From positions 4,650,001-4,714,000 of the forward strand of contig NZ_CP064686.1 of the NCBI RefSeq assembly GCF_023100905.1: a stretch of 64,000 nt of DNA, written 5' to 3'. The position numbers and the translations under genes were made by a program. Source of the DNA: Bradyrhizobium sp. 4. GTDB lineage: Bacteria; Pseudomonadota; Alphaproteobacteria; Rhizobiales; Xanthobacteraceae. This document shows positions 36,144 to 44,944 of the stretch, in pieces. The notes under the pieces were generated by a model. That model worked only from the letters and a program-made list of their open reading frames with translations, was not told the DNA's origin and did no database searches. The first letter of the stretch is position 1. Every line of letters starts with the position of its first letter.

Positions 36144-36965
36144 TCAGTACCTGGCGACGACGGGTCCGCCAAACTTGTAGTTCACGCCGACGCGCGCGAT
36201 GTTCGATTTGAGACCGACCGAATGGGTGAAGACGTTGGCCGGAAACGCGCCGCCAAGCAGATTGGTGCTGGTCACGGTGCTGCGTCCGAGATCGACGTAG
36301 AGATATTCTGCCTTGAGCGACCAGCCGCCGCCGACGGCATATTCGGTGCCCACACCTGCGGTCCAGCCGACCCGCGTGTCGCGGATCGCGGCCGACTCGG
36401 TCGCGGCGGCGAACGTGTCGGTGAAGTTGAAATTGCCCTTCACCTCGGCGATGGCCGCGCCGCCGGTGGCGTAGAGCAGCCAGGTCGGAGCCGCGAGGAA
36501 GCCGATGCGGCCGCGGATGGTGGCAAGCCAATCGGCCGAGACTGACGACGACACGGTGAAGCCGGTCGGCGCGCAGCAGGGATAGAACGCCGAACCCGTC
36601 GCACTGCCCTTGAAGCCGAAATAGTTGATGTCACCTTCGAGGCCCAACACGGCGGTGTTGACCTGCCAGTTGTGGCCGGCGGTAAAACCGCCGGTGACGC
36701 TGGAGCTGTTGACCCGCTGGGCGCCGACTGCCGCAATCGCAGTAACACTGGTGTCCGCGAAATAGCCGGCGGGAGCGAACGCGGTCGAGGTGGCCGGATC
36801 GGCGCTGCCCCACTGCCCGCCGACATTGGCGCCGACGTAAAAGCCGGTCCAGTTGTAGGCCGTCGCCATCATCGGCGCCTTGGTGTAGTGCGCCGCGAGG
36901 TCGGCCGCCTGCACCGATGCGGAGCCCAAGACAACCGCGGCAACCGCCAGCAAAAACTTCTTCAT
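36144..36965 (-). CDS. Omp25/31-like outer-membrane beta-barrel protein
   Basis: The 273-residue protein has a signal peptide (KKFLLAVAAVVLGSASVQAAD) and the rhizobial opening YNWTGFYVGANVGGQWG. Amphipathic strands follow, ending in IARVGVNYKFG. This fits the Omp25/Omp31 family of small barrels in the outer membrane. The ATG at 36965 follows GGAGACCGGA. It is monogenic. Confidence 0.93.
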   Translation of the reverse strand: MKKFLLAVAAVVLGSASVQAADLAAHYTKAPMMATAYNWTGFYVGANVGGQWGSADPATSTAFAPAGYFADTSVTAIAAVGAQRVNSSSVTGGFTAGHNWQVNTAVLGLEGDINYFGFKGSATGSAFYPCCAPTGFTVSSSVSADWLATIRGRIGFLAAPTWLLYATGGAAIAEVKGNFNFTDTFAAATESAAIRDTRVGWTAGVGTEYAVGGGWSLKAEYLYVDLGRSTVTSTNLLGGAFPANVFTHSVGLKSNIARVGVNYKFGGPVVARY

Positions 36966-37236
36966 TCCGGTCTCCTTACCCCACGCGATTGATCTCGCGT
37001 TTCGAACGCGCGCGGGCGGAAGTTGTCCGGCGCAGTTCGGGCATAGGCTGCCGGTCCCTCGCCGTCTTGGGCTGCGGCGAAGTTCATAGAGACTGTGACG
37101 TAGTGTGAGCCGTGCGGCGCGCGAACGCGTGACGGGTGTGACTCGAGAGCCACGCATCACCCTGCGGCAGCGGCGGGCCACGCACACCACTGTCGCATCG
37201 CGACACCCCGCGCGACGCGATTCGAATCCCCGCCTC

Positions 37237-37953
37237 TCAGACCGAACGCGTCAGTCCGCCGTCAACGCGGATGTTCTGTCCCGTGATGTAGGCCGCGCCG
37301 TCGGACGCCAGGAACGAGATCGTCGCGGCGATCTCCTCGACCTTGCCGTAGCGCCGCATCGGCACGCTGTCGCGGCGTGCATCTAGCTCTGGCAGGCTGT
37401 CGATCCAGCCCGGCAGCACATTGTTCATGCGGATGTTGTCGGCGGCGTGGGTGTCGGTGAAGATCTTGGTGAAGGCGGCAAGGCCGGCGCGGAACACCGC
37501 AGACGTCGGAAACATCGCGCTCGGCTCGAACGCCCAGGCGGTCGAGATGTTGATGATGGCGCCGCCCTTTTGCGTTTGCATGATTGGCATCACCAGCCGG
37601 GTCGGACGGATCACGTTGAGCAGATAGGTGTCGAGGCCGGTGTGCCATTGCTCGTCGGTGATCTCCGTGATCGGCGCCCGGGGCCCGTGGCCCGCGCTGT
37701 TGACGAGCACGTCGATGCGTCCCCATTTGGCCATCGCGCCGTCGACAAGCCGCTTCAGATCGTCGTTCGACTTGTTGGAACCGGTGACCCCCAATCCGCC
37801 GAGCTCGGCTGCCAGCGCCTCGCCCTTGCCGGAGGAGGACAGGATCGCGACGCGAAAGCCGTCGGCTGCGAGCCGGCGCGCAGCCCCTGCCCCCATGCCG
37901 CTGCCGCCGGCGGTCACGAGTGCGACCTTCTCTGCTGCCATCTCTGCTGCCAT
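37237..37953 (-). CDS. SDR-family protein with atypical active site
   Basis: The 238-residue SDR keeps the cofactor motif (ALVTAGGSGMGAGAARRLA), the NSAG motif (LVNSAGHGPRAP) and the catalytic-Ser region (INISTAWAF). The usual YxxxK is replaced at the aligned position by SAVFR (TSAVFRAGLAAF), so the canonical Tyr and Lys are missing. It ends ITGQNIRVDGGLTRSV, as in classical SDRs. It may use a shifted active site or act without oxidoreductase chemistry. Confidence 0.85.
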   Translation of the reverse strand: MAAEMAAEKVALVTAGGSGMGAGAARRLAADGFRVAILSSSGKGEALAAELGGLGVTGSNKSNDDLKRLVDGAMAKWGRIDVLVNSAGHGPRAPITEITDEQWHTGLDTYLLNVIRPTRLVMPIMQTQKGGAIINISTAWAFEPSAMFPTSAVFRAGLAAFTKIFTDTHAADNIRMNNVLPGWIDSLPELDARRDSVPMRRYGKVEEIAATISFLASDGAAYITGQNIRVDGGLTRSV

Positions 37954-38063
37954 GACCGATCATCCTCTGTGATATCGTGGAGGCGAGCCGCAGGCCCGGC
38001 CTATCATGAGGCCTTCTACCGCCGGACCAGCCGGAAGGTCCACCGTCGAAAGCGACTTGAAAG

Positions 38064-38906
38064 ATGAGCGATTTGCAGATCCGCAATTTGCGCCCCGAGG
38101 AGATCGCCATCGCGGTCGACTGGGCCGCGGCGGAAGGCTGGAATCCGGGCTTCTCCGACGCCGCCTGTTTCGCGATCCCGGACACGCATGGCTTCTTTGT
38201 CGGCGAGATCGACGGCGAGCCGGTCGCGACCATCTGCTGCGTCAACTACGACGATCACTTCGCATTTCTCGGCCTCTACATCGTGCGATCAGATTTTCGC
38301 GATAGAGGCCACGGCCTGCGCATCTGGAACGCGGCGATCGTGCATGCGGGCGCTCGCGTGATCGGCCTCGACGGCGTCGTGGCGCAGCAGGATAATTACA
38401 GAAAGTCCGGCTTCCAGCTTGCGTACGCCAATATCCGCTATGGCGGCATCGCCGCCGCACCATCGGGGCCGCCCGCCGATGTCGTTGCGCTCGACACGGT
38501 CCCGTTCGCACTTGTCGAAGCCGACGATGCGACGGTGTTTCCGGCACCGCGCAGTGCCTTCCTGCGGGCCTGGATCGGCACGTCAGGACATGTCGGTCGC
38601 GCATTGCTGCGCGATGGCAAGCTCGCGGCATGGGGTGTGATCCGGCCCTGCCGGACCGGCCGCAAGATCGGCCCGCTCGTCGCCGACGACCGCGCGGCGA
38701 CGGAGGCGATCGTGCAGGCCTTGCTGGCGAGCGCGAACGGCGGCGAGATATTCCTCGACGTCCCCGCCGTCAATCGCGAGGCGATTGCACTTGCGGAATC
38801 GCTGGGGCTGAAGCCGGTGTTCGAGACGGCGCGGATGTACACGGGACCCATCGCGCCGCTGCGGATCGACCGCGTCTTCGGCGTGACCAGTTTCGAGCTG
38901 GGCTAG
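38064..38906 (+). CDS. Tandem GNAT-family N-acetyltransferase
   Basis: The 280-residue protein begins LQIRNLRPEEIAIAVDWAAAEGWNPG. The first GNAT fold has an acetyl-CoA loop region near FRDRGHGLRIWNAA. A second GNAT-like half (about 155-275) ends in a typical ARMYTGPIAPLRIDRVFGVTSFELG tail. The substrate is unknown. It is convergent with, and one base from, the next gene. Confidence 0.88.
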   Translation: MSDLQIRNLRPEEIAIAVDWAAAEGWNPGFSDAACFAIPDTHGFFVGEIDGEPVATICCVNYDDHFAFLGLYIVRSDFRDRGHGLRIWNAAIVHAGARVIGLDGVVAQQDNYRKSGFQLAYANIRYGGIAAAPSGPPADVVALDTVPFALVEADDATVFPAPRSAFLRAWIGTSGHVGRALLRDGKLAAWGVIRPCRTGRKIGPLVADDRAATEAIVQALLASANGGEIFLDVPAVNREAIALAESLGLKPVFETARMYTGPIAPLRIDRVFGVTSFELG

Positions 38907-38907
38907 C

Positions 38908-39348
38908 TCAGTAGCAGCGCATGATGTTGACGGTGTGCTCGCCGCCGCCGCGGCCGGGCACAGTCACCTGCTCCGTCGGACAGCTCGGCACGTAGGGCCG
39001 GTCGGACGGCACCACGTTCGGCGGGAAGCGATGCGTCCAATCCCAGGGAACGTCATACGTATAGGTGTAGCGCACGTCGCTGGAGACGGGTTGGGCGGTC
39101 TCGGCGAAAGGCTGGCCGTAGCCTGCATTGTCATAGTAGAACCCGCCGCCGCCTGGCCAGTAGATCCAAGGCGTGTTGCGGCCACGGAACCTGGCGCCCG
39201 GCGCAATCGGCGGACGCGCCGCCGGACCGGAAGGCGTGGCGGCATGTCCGACGGTGCCGCCGGGTCGGGCAAAGCTGTCGCTGGGGGCAAGGAGCAGCGC
39301 GGCTGCGCTGAGCGAGGCGAGCAACGCCCCAAATGATCTGGACATCAT
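38908..39348 (-). CDS. Exported small protein of unknown function
   Basis: The 146-residue protein has a signal peptide (SRSFGALLASLSAAALLLAPSDSFA), a proline/glycine-rich middle (TPWIYWPGGGGFYYD) and a C-terminal Cys pair (SCPTEQ, MRCY). I do not recognise the family. The double ATG at 39348/39345 leaves the exact start open. Confidence 0.7.
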   Translation of the reverse strand: MMSRSFGALLASLSAAALLLAPSDSFARPGGTVGHAATPSGPAARPPIAPGARFRGRNTPWIYWPGGGGFYYDNAGYGQPFAETAQPVSSDVRYTYTYDVPWDWTHRFPPNVVPSDRPYVPSCPTEQVTVPGRGGGEHTVNIMRCY

Positions 39349-39574
39349 GATACGCACCAACTCGTTTGGCTTCGCGGATAGCGGCTCCCCACGACACGCT
39401 AGGCCGGGCTGTCGCCCACCCGCAAACGTATAATTAATTATTGGTTAAGGCACGGGATTAACAGGGAACAGACTGCGGCAAGACGCCCGGGATTGCGGCT
39501 GATGTCGCACGTGTTCCGGAAAACGGACTTCATAACCAGTTGATCGGAGTTGATCGGTTCGATCGACGACACCC

Positions 39575-39599
39575 GGAACGCTCCCGCACTGCGGTCGTT
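39575..39599 (+). promoter_or_regulatory. EcfG-type promoter (exact consensus)
   Basis: GGAAC at 39575-39579, 16 bases and CGTT at 39596-39599 match the EcfG consensus exactly. The predicted transcript start is about 39606, 24 bases before the ATG at 39630. Confidence 0.72.
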
Positions 39600-39629
39600 G
39601 GCTCCCGACACAAGCAAGGAGCATCTCCA

Positions 39630-39914
39630 ATGCAGAACAAGTCGAAACTCCTCTGCCTGATCACGGCTTCACTCGTCGCGGGCACGTCGGCCGCCTCGGC
39701 CCAGGGCTATGATTGGAACGGATCGCGCGCGGGATGGGACCGCACCGCCCCGGCCTATCAGCCGGTTCAGCCCCGCGCCTACTATCCGGATGTCGCTGGA
39801 CCATACGGTGCGCTCAACGGCACCAATCATCCGGCGCCGAGCTCGACGCAGGGCGATGTCGGCCCGGAGGGCAATAACAACGGTACACTGACCGGCGTCT
39901 ATCGCAGCTGGTAA
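39630..39914 (+). CDS. Small exported protein, EcfG-type promoter
   Basis: The 94-residue protein has a signal peptide (KSKLLCLITASLVAGTSAASAQG). The mature part is rich in Tyr, Pro, Gly and Asn (YDWNGSRAGWDRTAPAY, GYLGALN-like GPYGALNGTN). The ATG follows AAGGAGC. Its exact EcfG-type promoter points to a role under general stress. No known family is evident. Confidence 0.8.
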   Translation: MQNKSKLLCLITASLVAGTSAASAQGYDWNGSRAGWDRTAPAYQPVQPRAYYPDVAGPYGALNGTNHPAPSSTQGDVGPEGNNNGTLTGVYRSW

Positions 39915-39930
39915 CGCCCGCTCACGATCT

Positions 39931-39959
39931 GGCCCATCGTCTATCGCGGACGGTGGGCC
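39931..39959. terminator. Hairpin between convergent genes
   Basis: GGCCCATCGTC-TATCGCG-GACGGTGGGCC is an 11-pair stem with one G-T-type wobble, placed between the stop codons at 39914 (+) and 39968 (-). Confidence 0.7.
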
Positions 39960-39967
39960 TTCGTGCG

Positions 39968-40258
39968 TCAGCGGCCCTGCTGCTTGCGCAGCCAGTCCAG
40001 CATATCCTGCGCATTTCCGGTGCCCTGCGTCACGATGGCGGTGTTGCCACCGCTGCGGCGATAGACCGTGGTGCGCCCGGGCTCCTTCTCGATCTTGACC
40101 TCGGCCTGCGCCGGATCGCCGCTCTGGGTGATGACGGACGTGCCGTTCTCGTCCTGAACTACGGTCGTGTGGCCGTCACCTGACTCGCCGGCTCCGGCCG
40201 GCCCCGCTGCCATTGCCATCATGATGCTCGTTCCTGCTGCAAGTGCGATGAACCTCAT
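39968..40258 (-). CDS. Small secreted protein at the end of the curlin cluster
   Basis: The 96-residue protein has a signal peptide (RFIALAAGTSIMMAMAAGPAGAGE). Its short mature domain contains TTVVQDENGTSVITQSG and TAIVTQGTGNAQD. These resemble single or half curlin repeats (Q-x-G-x-x-N) without forming an array. It starts 20 bases after the last curlin gene, so it belongs to the same operon. It could be a minor subunit, nucleator or chaperone of the fibre. Confidence 0.75.
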   Translation of the reverse strand: MRFIALAAGTSIMMAMAAGPAGAGESGDGHTTVVQDENGTSVITQSGDPAQAEVKIEKEPGRTTVYRRSGGNTAIVTQGTGNAQDMLDWLRKQQGR

Positions 40259-40278
40259 ATTGCACCTCGCCTTCTCGA

Positions 40279-40725
40279 TCACCGGCTGAACTGAAATATC
40301 GACAGCCAGTTGAAGCGCCCGAATTGTCGCACCGTTCCCGTGTTCATGTCTCCGATCTGGAGCAGAAGGGCGTTGGTGGAATTGCCGACCTGGGTGATAT
40401 CGGCAATGTTGCTCACGCCCGACTGACCGATCGCCAAATTGGTCGTGCCACCCACCTGGATCACGTCGACATAATTTCGCGTGCCGTTCTGGATGATCGT
40501 CGCATCGACCGTTCCCGTGCCACCGATCTGGATGACACGCGCGATATTGATGCGGCTGTTCTCTTCGATCGTGACCGGCTGGACATTGTTGCCGAACTGC
40601 ACGACCGTTTCGATGCTCACGTTCCGGTTCGTTACGCCGCGCTGGACGGATCCGGCGGATGCCTCGGACGCGACGCTGACGGCGAACAATGCCGCCAATG
40701 CCAGGAGTAGCCTAGCGCATTTCAT
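40279..40725 (-). CDS. Curlin-repeat protein D
   Basis: The 148-residue secreted protein has a signal peptide (RLLLALAALFAVSVASEASAG). It carries about five repeats of the curlin type, such as VIQIGGTGTVDATIIQNGT, VIQVGGTTNLAIGQSGV and ITQVGNSTNALLLQIGD. The spacing of Gln, Gly and Asn about 20-22 residues apart matches curlin arrays. It has fewer Asn-x-x-x-x-x-Gln pairs and more Ile/Val than the upstream paralogues, so it may be the CsgB-like nucleator or anchor. It is the fourth gene of the minus-strand cluster. Confidence 0.82.
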   Translation of the reverse strand: MKCARLLLALAALFAVSVASEASAGSVQRGVTNRNVSIETVVQFGNNVQPVTIEENSRINIARVIQIGGTGTVDATIIQNGTRNYVDVIQVGGTTNLAIGQSGVSNIADITQVGNSTNALLLQIGDMNTGTVRQFGRFNWLSIFQFSR

Positions 40726-40768
40726 CGCTTGCCCCCATTACATTTCTGACGACGAGGTCGCGCCCGGC

Positions 40769-41146
40769 TCAATGGCTATTCTGGACAACAGTCGCCGAGT
40801 TGAACGCACCGAACTGGGCCAGGAAACTGCTGGTGGACTGGCCGGCCTGGCCGACAAACGCGACATTGTTCACGCCCGCCTGCCCGACCGATGCCGATGT
40901 CGTCCCGCCGAATTGCAGGATTCCGGTCGCGTTGTTCGTGCCGTTTTGAGTGACGGTCGCGCTGGTGCTGCCGCCGATCATGAACACGCCGGCCATGTTG
41001 AGCTGGCTGTTCTGGTTCAGCACGACCGGCGGGCCGCCGAGCGATACGATGGTCTTGATGTCGGCGGTCTGCGCACCGGCCGATCCGGCGCCCACGCAAC
41101 ACAAGGTGAGAAATGCGCCACAGGCGGCGCCTGAAAAATGCCTCAT
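40769..41146 (-). CDS. Curlin-repeat protein C
   Basis: The 125-residue secreted protein has a signal peptide (RHFSGAACGAFLTLCCVGAG) followed by repeats such as TVTQNGTNNATGILQFGG, SVGQAGVNNVAFVGQAGQ and FLAQFGAFNSATVVQ. Gln and Asn recur with the curlin spacing that forms cross-beta rungs. The ATG at 41146 is preferred to a start 36 bases upstream because the signal peptide begins there. It is 43 bases from protein D and 32 bases from protein B. Confidence 0.82.
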   Translation of the reverse strand: MRHFSGAACGAFLTLCCVGAGSAGAQTADIKTIVSLGGPPVVLNQNSQLNMAGVFMIGGSTSATVTQNGTNNATGILQFGGTTSASVGQAGVNNVAFVGQAGQSTSSFLAQFGAFNSATVVQNSH

Positions 41147-41178
41147 GACATGCCTCGCGACTGAAAATTGATTTGCGA

Positions 41179-41571
41179 TCAAGGAGTCTGCTGCAAAATT
41201 GTCGAGCCGTTCAGGATTCCGAGCTGTCCGACGGCCGCCGCGTTGTTCGCGCCGATCTGGCCGATCAGGCTCGAGTTGGAGCCACCGGCCTGGCCGAGTA
41301 ACGCGGTGTTGGACGCCGTCGCAGTCGTGCCGCCCTGCCCGATCACCGAGGTGTTGAAGGTGAGGAGCGAACCCGTCTGCAACGTAGTCGCAGCATTGGT
41401 GGCGCCGAATTGCATCGTGGTGGCGCTGTTGTTGGTGCCGCCACTCTGCGAAATGAAGGAGTTGTTGGTAGTGCCGAATTGCAGCACGCTGGCCGAGTTG
41501 CCGGCCTGGGCATCGACGGCGGTCAGCAAGCTGAACGCGACGATCGTGGCAACGAGATATTTTTGATGCAT
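41179..41571 (-). CDS. Curlin-repeat protein B
   Basis: The 130-residue secreted protein has a signal peptide (HQKYLVATIVAFSLLTAVDAQAG). A run of curlin repeats follows: VLQFGTTNNSFISQSGG, TNNSATTMQFGATNAATT, ALLGQAGGSNSSLIGQIG and AAAVGQLGILNGSTILQQ. The ATG at 41571 follows GGAGGAAAT. It lies 119 bases after protein A on the same strand and probably continues the operon. Confidence 0.84.
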   Translation of the reverse strand: MHQKYLVATIVAFSLLTAVDAQAGNSASVLQFGTTNNSFISQSGGTNNSATTMQFGATNAATTLQTGSLLTFNTSVIGQGGTTATASNTALLGQAGGSNSSLIGQIGANNAAAVGQLGILNGSTILQQTP

Positions 41572-41690
41572 GACATTTCCTCCGCGAAAGTCGGCGGACA
41601 AGCTCTCACCGAGTCGTCCGGCCCGAGGCGGTGCTTTCAAGGATGGCGCGGACGCGCCGCAGTTGACGCGTCCGGCCAAACGGGGCTGGC

Positions 41691-42092
41691 TTAGTGCGCC
41701 GTCTGCGAGACGGTGCTGCCGTTGACGCCGAACACGCTGAGCTGTCCGACGGCAGCGGCGTTGTTCTGGAGCGCGGCAGGCCCGAACGAGTTCTGGGTGA
41801 TCGCGCTGCCGTTGTTGCCGAACGCCACCTGGCCGGTCGTCGCCGAGTTCTGCACGCCGACCTGGTTGACCGTGCTGCCGTTGTTGAGCGAGGCCGCGCT
41901 GGTGCCCTGCATCGTGGTCGCGCTATTGATGATGCCGAGCTGGCTGGTCGACGAACTGTCGTTGGTGAGGCCCTGCTGCGAGACGCTGGAACCGTTCACG
42001 ACGCCCACTTGCACGGTGGTCGAGGTGTTGGCGGCCTGCGCGGCGGAGGACAGGGCGAGCACGGCAACGGAAGCAAAAAACAATTTGCGCAT
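41691..42092 (-). CDS. Curlin-repeat protein A
   Basis: The 133-residue secreted protein has a clear signal peptide (RKLFFASVAVLALSSAAQAAN). About five repeats follow, for example TVQVGVVNGSSVSQQGL, TSQLGIINSATTMQGT, TVNQVGVQNSATTGQVA and VGQLSVFGVNGSTVSQ. Curlins are exported through CsgG and assemble into extracellular amyloid. This is the first of four paralogous genes in a row; csgE, csgF and csgG are not in the window. The ATG follows AAAGGATATTCC. Confidence 0.84.
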   Translation of the reverse strand: MRKLFFASVAVLALSSAAQAANTSTTVQVGVVNGSSVSQQGLTNDSSSTSQLGIINSATTMQGTSAASLNNGSTVNQVGVQNSATTGQVAFGNNGSAITQNSFGPAALQNNAAAVGQLSVFGVNGSTVSQTAH

Positions 42093-42257
42093 GGAATATC
42101 CTTTCTGGCTAAGATCTCTGACTGGGTTCGGATGCCGTCTTGGAGGAGGCCGACATCGCAGGACAGACTTTGAACCGATCGTGCTGCGTGCGACAGACTG
42201 CAGTTCATGCTAATCGGTACGGACTAGACGTTGCGCGGCGCCTTAGGTGTCCGCGCA

Positions 42258-42917
42258 CTAGCTGTACGGTTGTCCCGTGCCGGTTCGTGTTGTCTCGTCT
42301 TCGCGTCCCATGCTGTCGACCAACCGCACCACCTCGATCGGCGAGCGAAGCTCCAGCTTCCGCATCATCCTGGTGCGATGGACCTTGGCCGTCACTTCGC
42401 TCACCCCGAGCCTCGCCGCGATCTGCTTGGCGACGAGACCTTCGGCCATCAACAGCATGATCTCGCGCTCCCTCGCCGTGAGCGTCTCGACGCGCTGGCG
42501 CGCTTCGCGCACGCTATCTTCGCGTTCGAGCCGCCTGCGGTCGCGCTCGATGCCGTGCCTGATAGCGTCGAGGATCTCCTGCTCGCGGAAGGGTTTTGGA
42601 AGAAACTCGACTGCGCCGCGCTTCATCGCCTCGACCGAGACGCGGACGTCGGAATGGCCACTGATGAAGACGATCGGGATCAGCACGCCCGTCTCGGCGA
42701 GCCGGCGCTGAAGCTCGAGGCCGGTCGGCGCGGTGCCGGGAAAGCGGACGTCGAGCACGAGGCATGAAGGCCCGCCGGAAATAATCTCCCCGAGAAACTC
42801 GTCGGTCGATGCAAACAATTTTACCTGATGCCCGGTCTCCTCGCAGAGACTTCCGATCGCGGTTCGAATCTGGATCTCGTCGTCAATGACATAAACTGTG
42901 GCTTGACCTGAACTCAT
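42258..42917 (-). CDS. FixJ-type response regulator upstream of the curlin genes
   Basis: The 219-residue protein has a receiver domain (VYVIDDEIQIRTAIG, phospho-Asp in LVLDVRFPGT, FISGHSDVRVSVEAMK, FLPKPF). A LuxR-type HTH follows (LTAREREIMLLMAEGLVAKQIAARLGVSEVTAKVHR). The 21 residues upstream of the ATG at 42917 lack domain character. No kinase gene is adjacent. It lies on the same strand, 165 bases before the curlin genes, and is the obvious candidate to control them. Confidence 0.92.
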   Translation of the reverse strand: MSSGQATVYVIDDEIQIRTAIGSLCEETGHQVKLFASTDEFLGEIISGGPSCLVLDVRFPGTAPTGLELQRRLAETGVLIPIVFISGHSDVRVSVEAMKRGAVEFLPKPFREQEILDAIRHGIERDRRRLEREDSVREARQRVETLTAREREIMLLMAEGLVAKQIAARLGVSEVTAKVHRTRMMRKLELRSPIEVVRLVDSMGREDETTRTGTGQPYS

Positions 42918-43516
42918 GGCAACGGGCTCCCCGGCTTGGGGCTCGATGAACAAGCAACGAGCCATCCATTCTTCTTGCAAGCGAGATCAAGGTGCTTGGA
43001 TGAATTCGCGGGGATCGAGCGAGTCGCTCCGGTCCGCCGCTTCGACGTCTTAGGGCCAACACCCGTTCAAGACGAGTGAAGGCGTTCACATATCGGGTTT
43101 CGTGATTGGGGGGATTCGCCCTGGCGACCTGCGGCATCATGGCGATGCGCGATATCGACAATGCGACGATCTGGCGTCGGAACTTCGGTATCGCCGACTG
43201 CGTCATGGCGTCGCCACCCACGTGCCGACTTGAAACGCCGGGCGCTGGCCGCTTCGGCCAGAGCAGACGGGAGGTTCAGTCAGCTTGTTGAGTTCGATAC
43301 CGCGCGCGTCATATCGATACGCTCCGTATGCATTTCCGGCAAGTCACGAAAGATAGCACCCCGCAGACTTTACTTCTGGATCATCAAGCGCGCCCGACCG
43401 TCGCCCCGGCAACAGCGACACACTGACGATCGACTGCGTTTTCTTGGATTTACAACCATAGCGCGACCTTTGTCTGTGCCGCCAACGATGCCATTTCAAG
43501 AGGCGGGGTTTTTGAT
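42918..43516. other. Intergenic region without a recognisable gene
   Basis: This 599-base gap separates the FixJ-type regulator from the MacA-like gene on the other strand. Its open frames have no coding character. Regulatory sites for both directions probably lie here, but I see no clear palindrome or consensus promoter. Confidence 0.5.
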
Positions 43517-44944
43517 ATGCGATTTGTGCCAGTTATTGCCTTGCTCGGAACTGCATGCGGCCTCGCCACGGTCTACGCCGCGGGGCCGGCCGTCATCGGC
43601 GACGCGGCCGGGGCCGCGGCGGAGAAAGCGGCCCGCGCCTATGAATCGACCCAACTGCTGCTCAAACCCGTCGGGCCGGAAGCACGGAGCTTCGGATCGG
43701 ATGCCCCCGTGTTCCGCTTTGCCTCAATCCAGCGCGGCAGCATCGAGCAGACCATCACCGTCACCGGCGCCCTGCAGCCGGTCAAGACGATCGAGGTGGG
43801 TTCCCAGTTATCCGGGCAGCTCGCCCGGGTCTATGTCGATTTCAACGACACTGTCAGCAAGGATCAGCCGCTCGCCCTGATCGATCCGCGCAGCTTTGCG
43901 GCCAAGGTCGACGAAGCTAGGGCGGCGGTGGCGGTGGCGAACTCCTTTGTCGACATCGAGCGGGCCAAGCTCGACCGCGCCAGGATCGATCTGCAAAACG
44001 CCAGGGGCAGCAGAGACGTACTCGTGGCCAAGCTCGACAGCGCGCAGGCTGTCAAGGCGTCGGCGCAGAAGACCTTGCAGCGCAAGCTGGCTCTACAGTC
44101 ACAAAACGTCGTGGCGATAACGGCGGTGGATGACGCCCAGACGGAGTTCACCGCGAGGCTTGCCCAAGAGCGCGAAGCCGAAGTCCTCATGTCCCTGAAC
44201 GCCTACTCAGTCGACGGCGCGCAGGCCGATATCCGCCGGATCGAGGCGGAATTGCAGCAGGCACGAATGGCCGTGCCGGAGAAGGCGGCCGTTCTCGCTG
44301 CGGCCCAGGCCGATCTCGACCGCACCGTGATCCGCTCGCCGATCGATGGCGTCGTCGTCGGCAGGTTCGTCAACGAGGGCCAGACGCTCGCGGTCGGACT
44401 GGAATCGCGGACCACGTTCGTGGTCGCGCACCGGCTGGAGGACATGGAAATCCACGCGCAGGTCGACGAAGCCGATATCGGGCGCATCGCCCCCGATCAG
44501 CGCGCCCATTTCACGGTGGACGCCTACCCGGACCGCCGCTTCGAGGCGGTGGTGCGGCAGGTGCGCAAGGCACCGCAGAACCAGCAGCACGTCGTGACCT
44601 ACACCGTCGTCCTGGCGACCTCCAACCTTGACGGCGCGTTGCTGCCCGGCATGACGGCCCTCGTGAAGATCGTGATCGAGCGGCAGGACGACGTGCTGAA
44701 AGTGCCGCTTGCCGCGTTGCGCTTCCAGCCCTCCGGCACGCAGCCGGATGCCGCGGCGCGCAGCGGGGTGTGGGCACGCACCGCAAGCGGCTCACTCCGG
44801 CGCATTCCCGTCACCGTCGGCGCGGCCGGCACCGAACAGGTCGCGCTCAGGAGCGGAGACCTCGTCGAGGGCAGTCAGGTCGCTGTGGGCCAGGTCATCC
44901 GGCCGGCCGGCATGGAGTTTCTCGGCATCAGGTTCGGATCATGA
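43517..44944 (+). CDS. MacA/HlyD-type periplasmic adaptor subunit
   Basis: The 475-residue adaptor has an N-terminal membrane anchor or signal, then the HlyD-family lipoyl region (ITVTGALQPVKTIEVGSQLSGQ). A coiled-coil hairpin of about 100 residues (AKVDEARAAVAVAN to ERDAEV) and the barrel domain with VIRSPIDGVVVGRFVNEGQTL follow. The C-terminus is GVWARTASGSLRRIPVTVG. It links an inner-membrane ABC transporter to an outer-membrane channel. Its stop overlaps the ATPase gene by four bases. The ribosome-binding site GAGGCGGGG supports the start. Confidence 0.92.
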   Translation: MRFVPVIALLGTACGLATVYAAGPAVIGDAAGAAAEKAARAYESTQLLLKPVGPEARSFGSDAPVFRFASIQRGSIEQTITVTGALQPVKTIEVGSQLSGQLARVYVDFNDTVSKDQPLALIDPRSFAAKVDEARAAVAVANSFVDIERAKLDRARIDLQNARGSRDVLVAKLDSAQAVKASAQKTLQRKLALQSQNVVAITAVDDAQTEFTARLAQEREAEVLMSLNAYSVDGAQADIRRIEAELQQARMAVPEKAAVLAAAQADLDRTVIRSPIDGVVVGRFVNEGQTLAVGLESRTTFVVAHRLEDMEIHAQVDEADIGRIAPDQRAHFTVDAYPDRRFEAVVRQVRKAPQNQQHVVTYTVVLATSNLDGALLPGMTALVKIVIERQDDVLKVPLAALRFQPSGTQPDAAARSGVWARTASGSLRRIPVTVGAAGTEQVALRSGDLVEGSQVAVGQVIRPAGMEFLGIRFGS

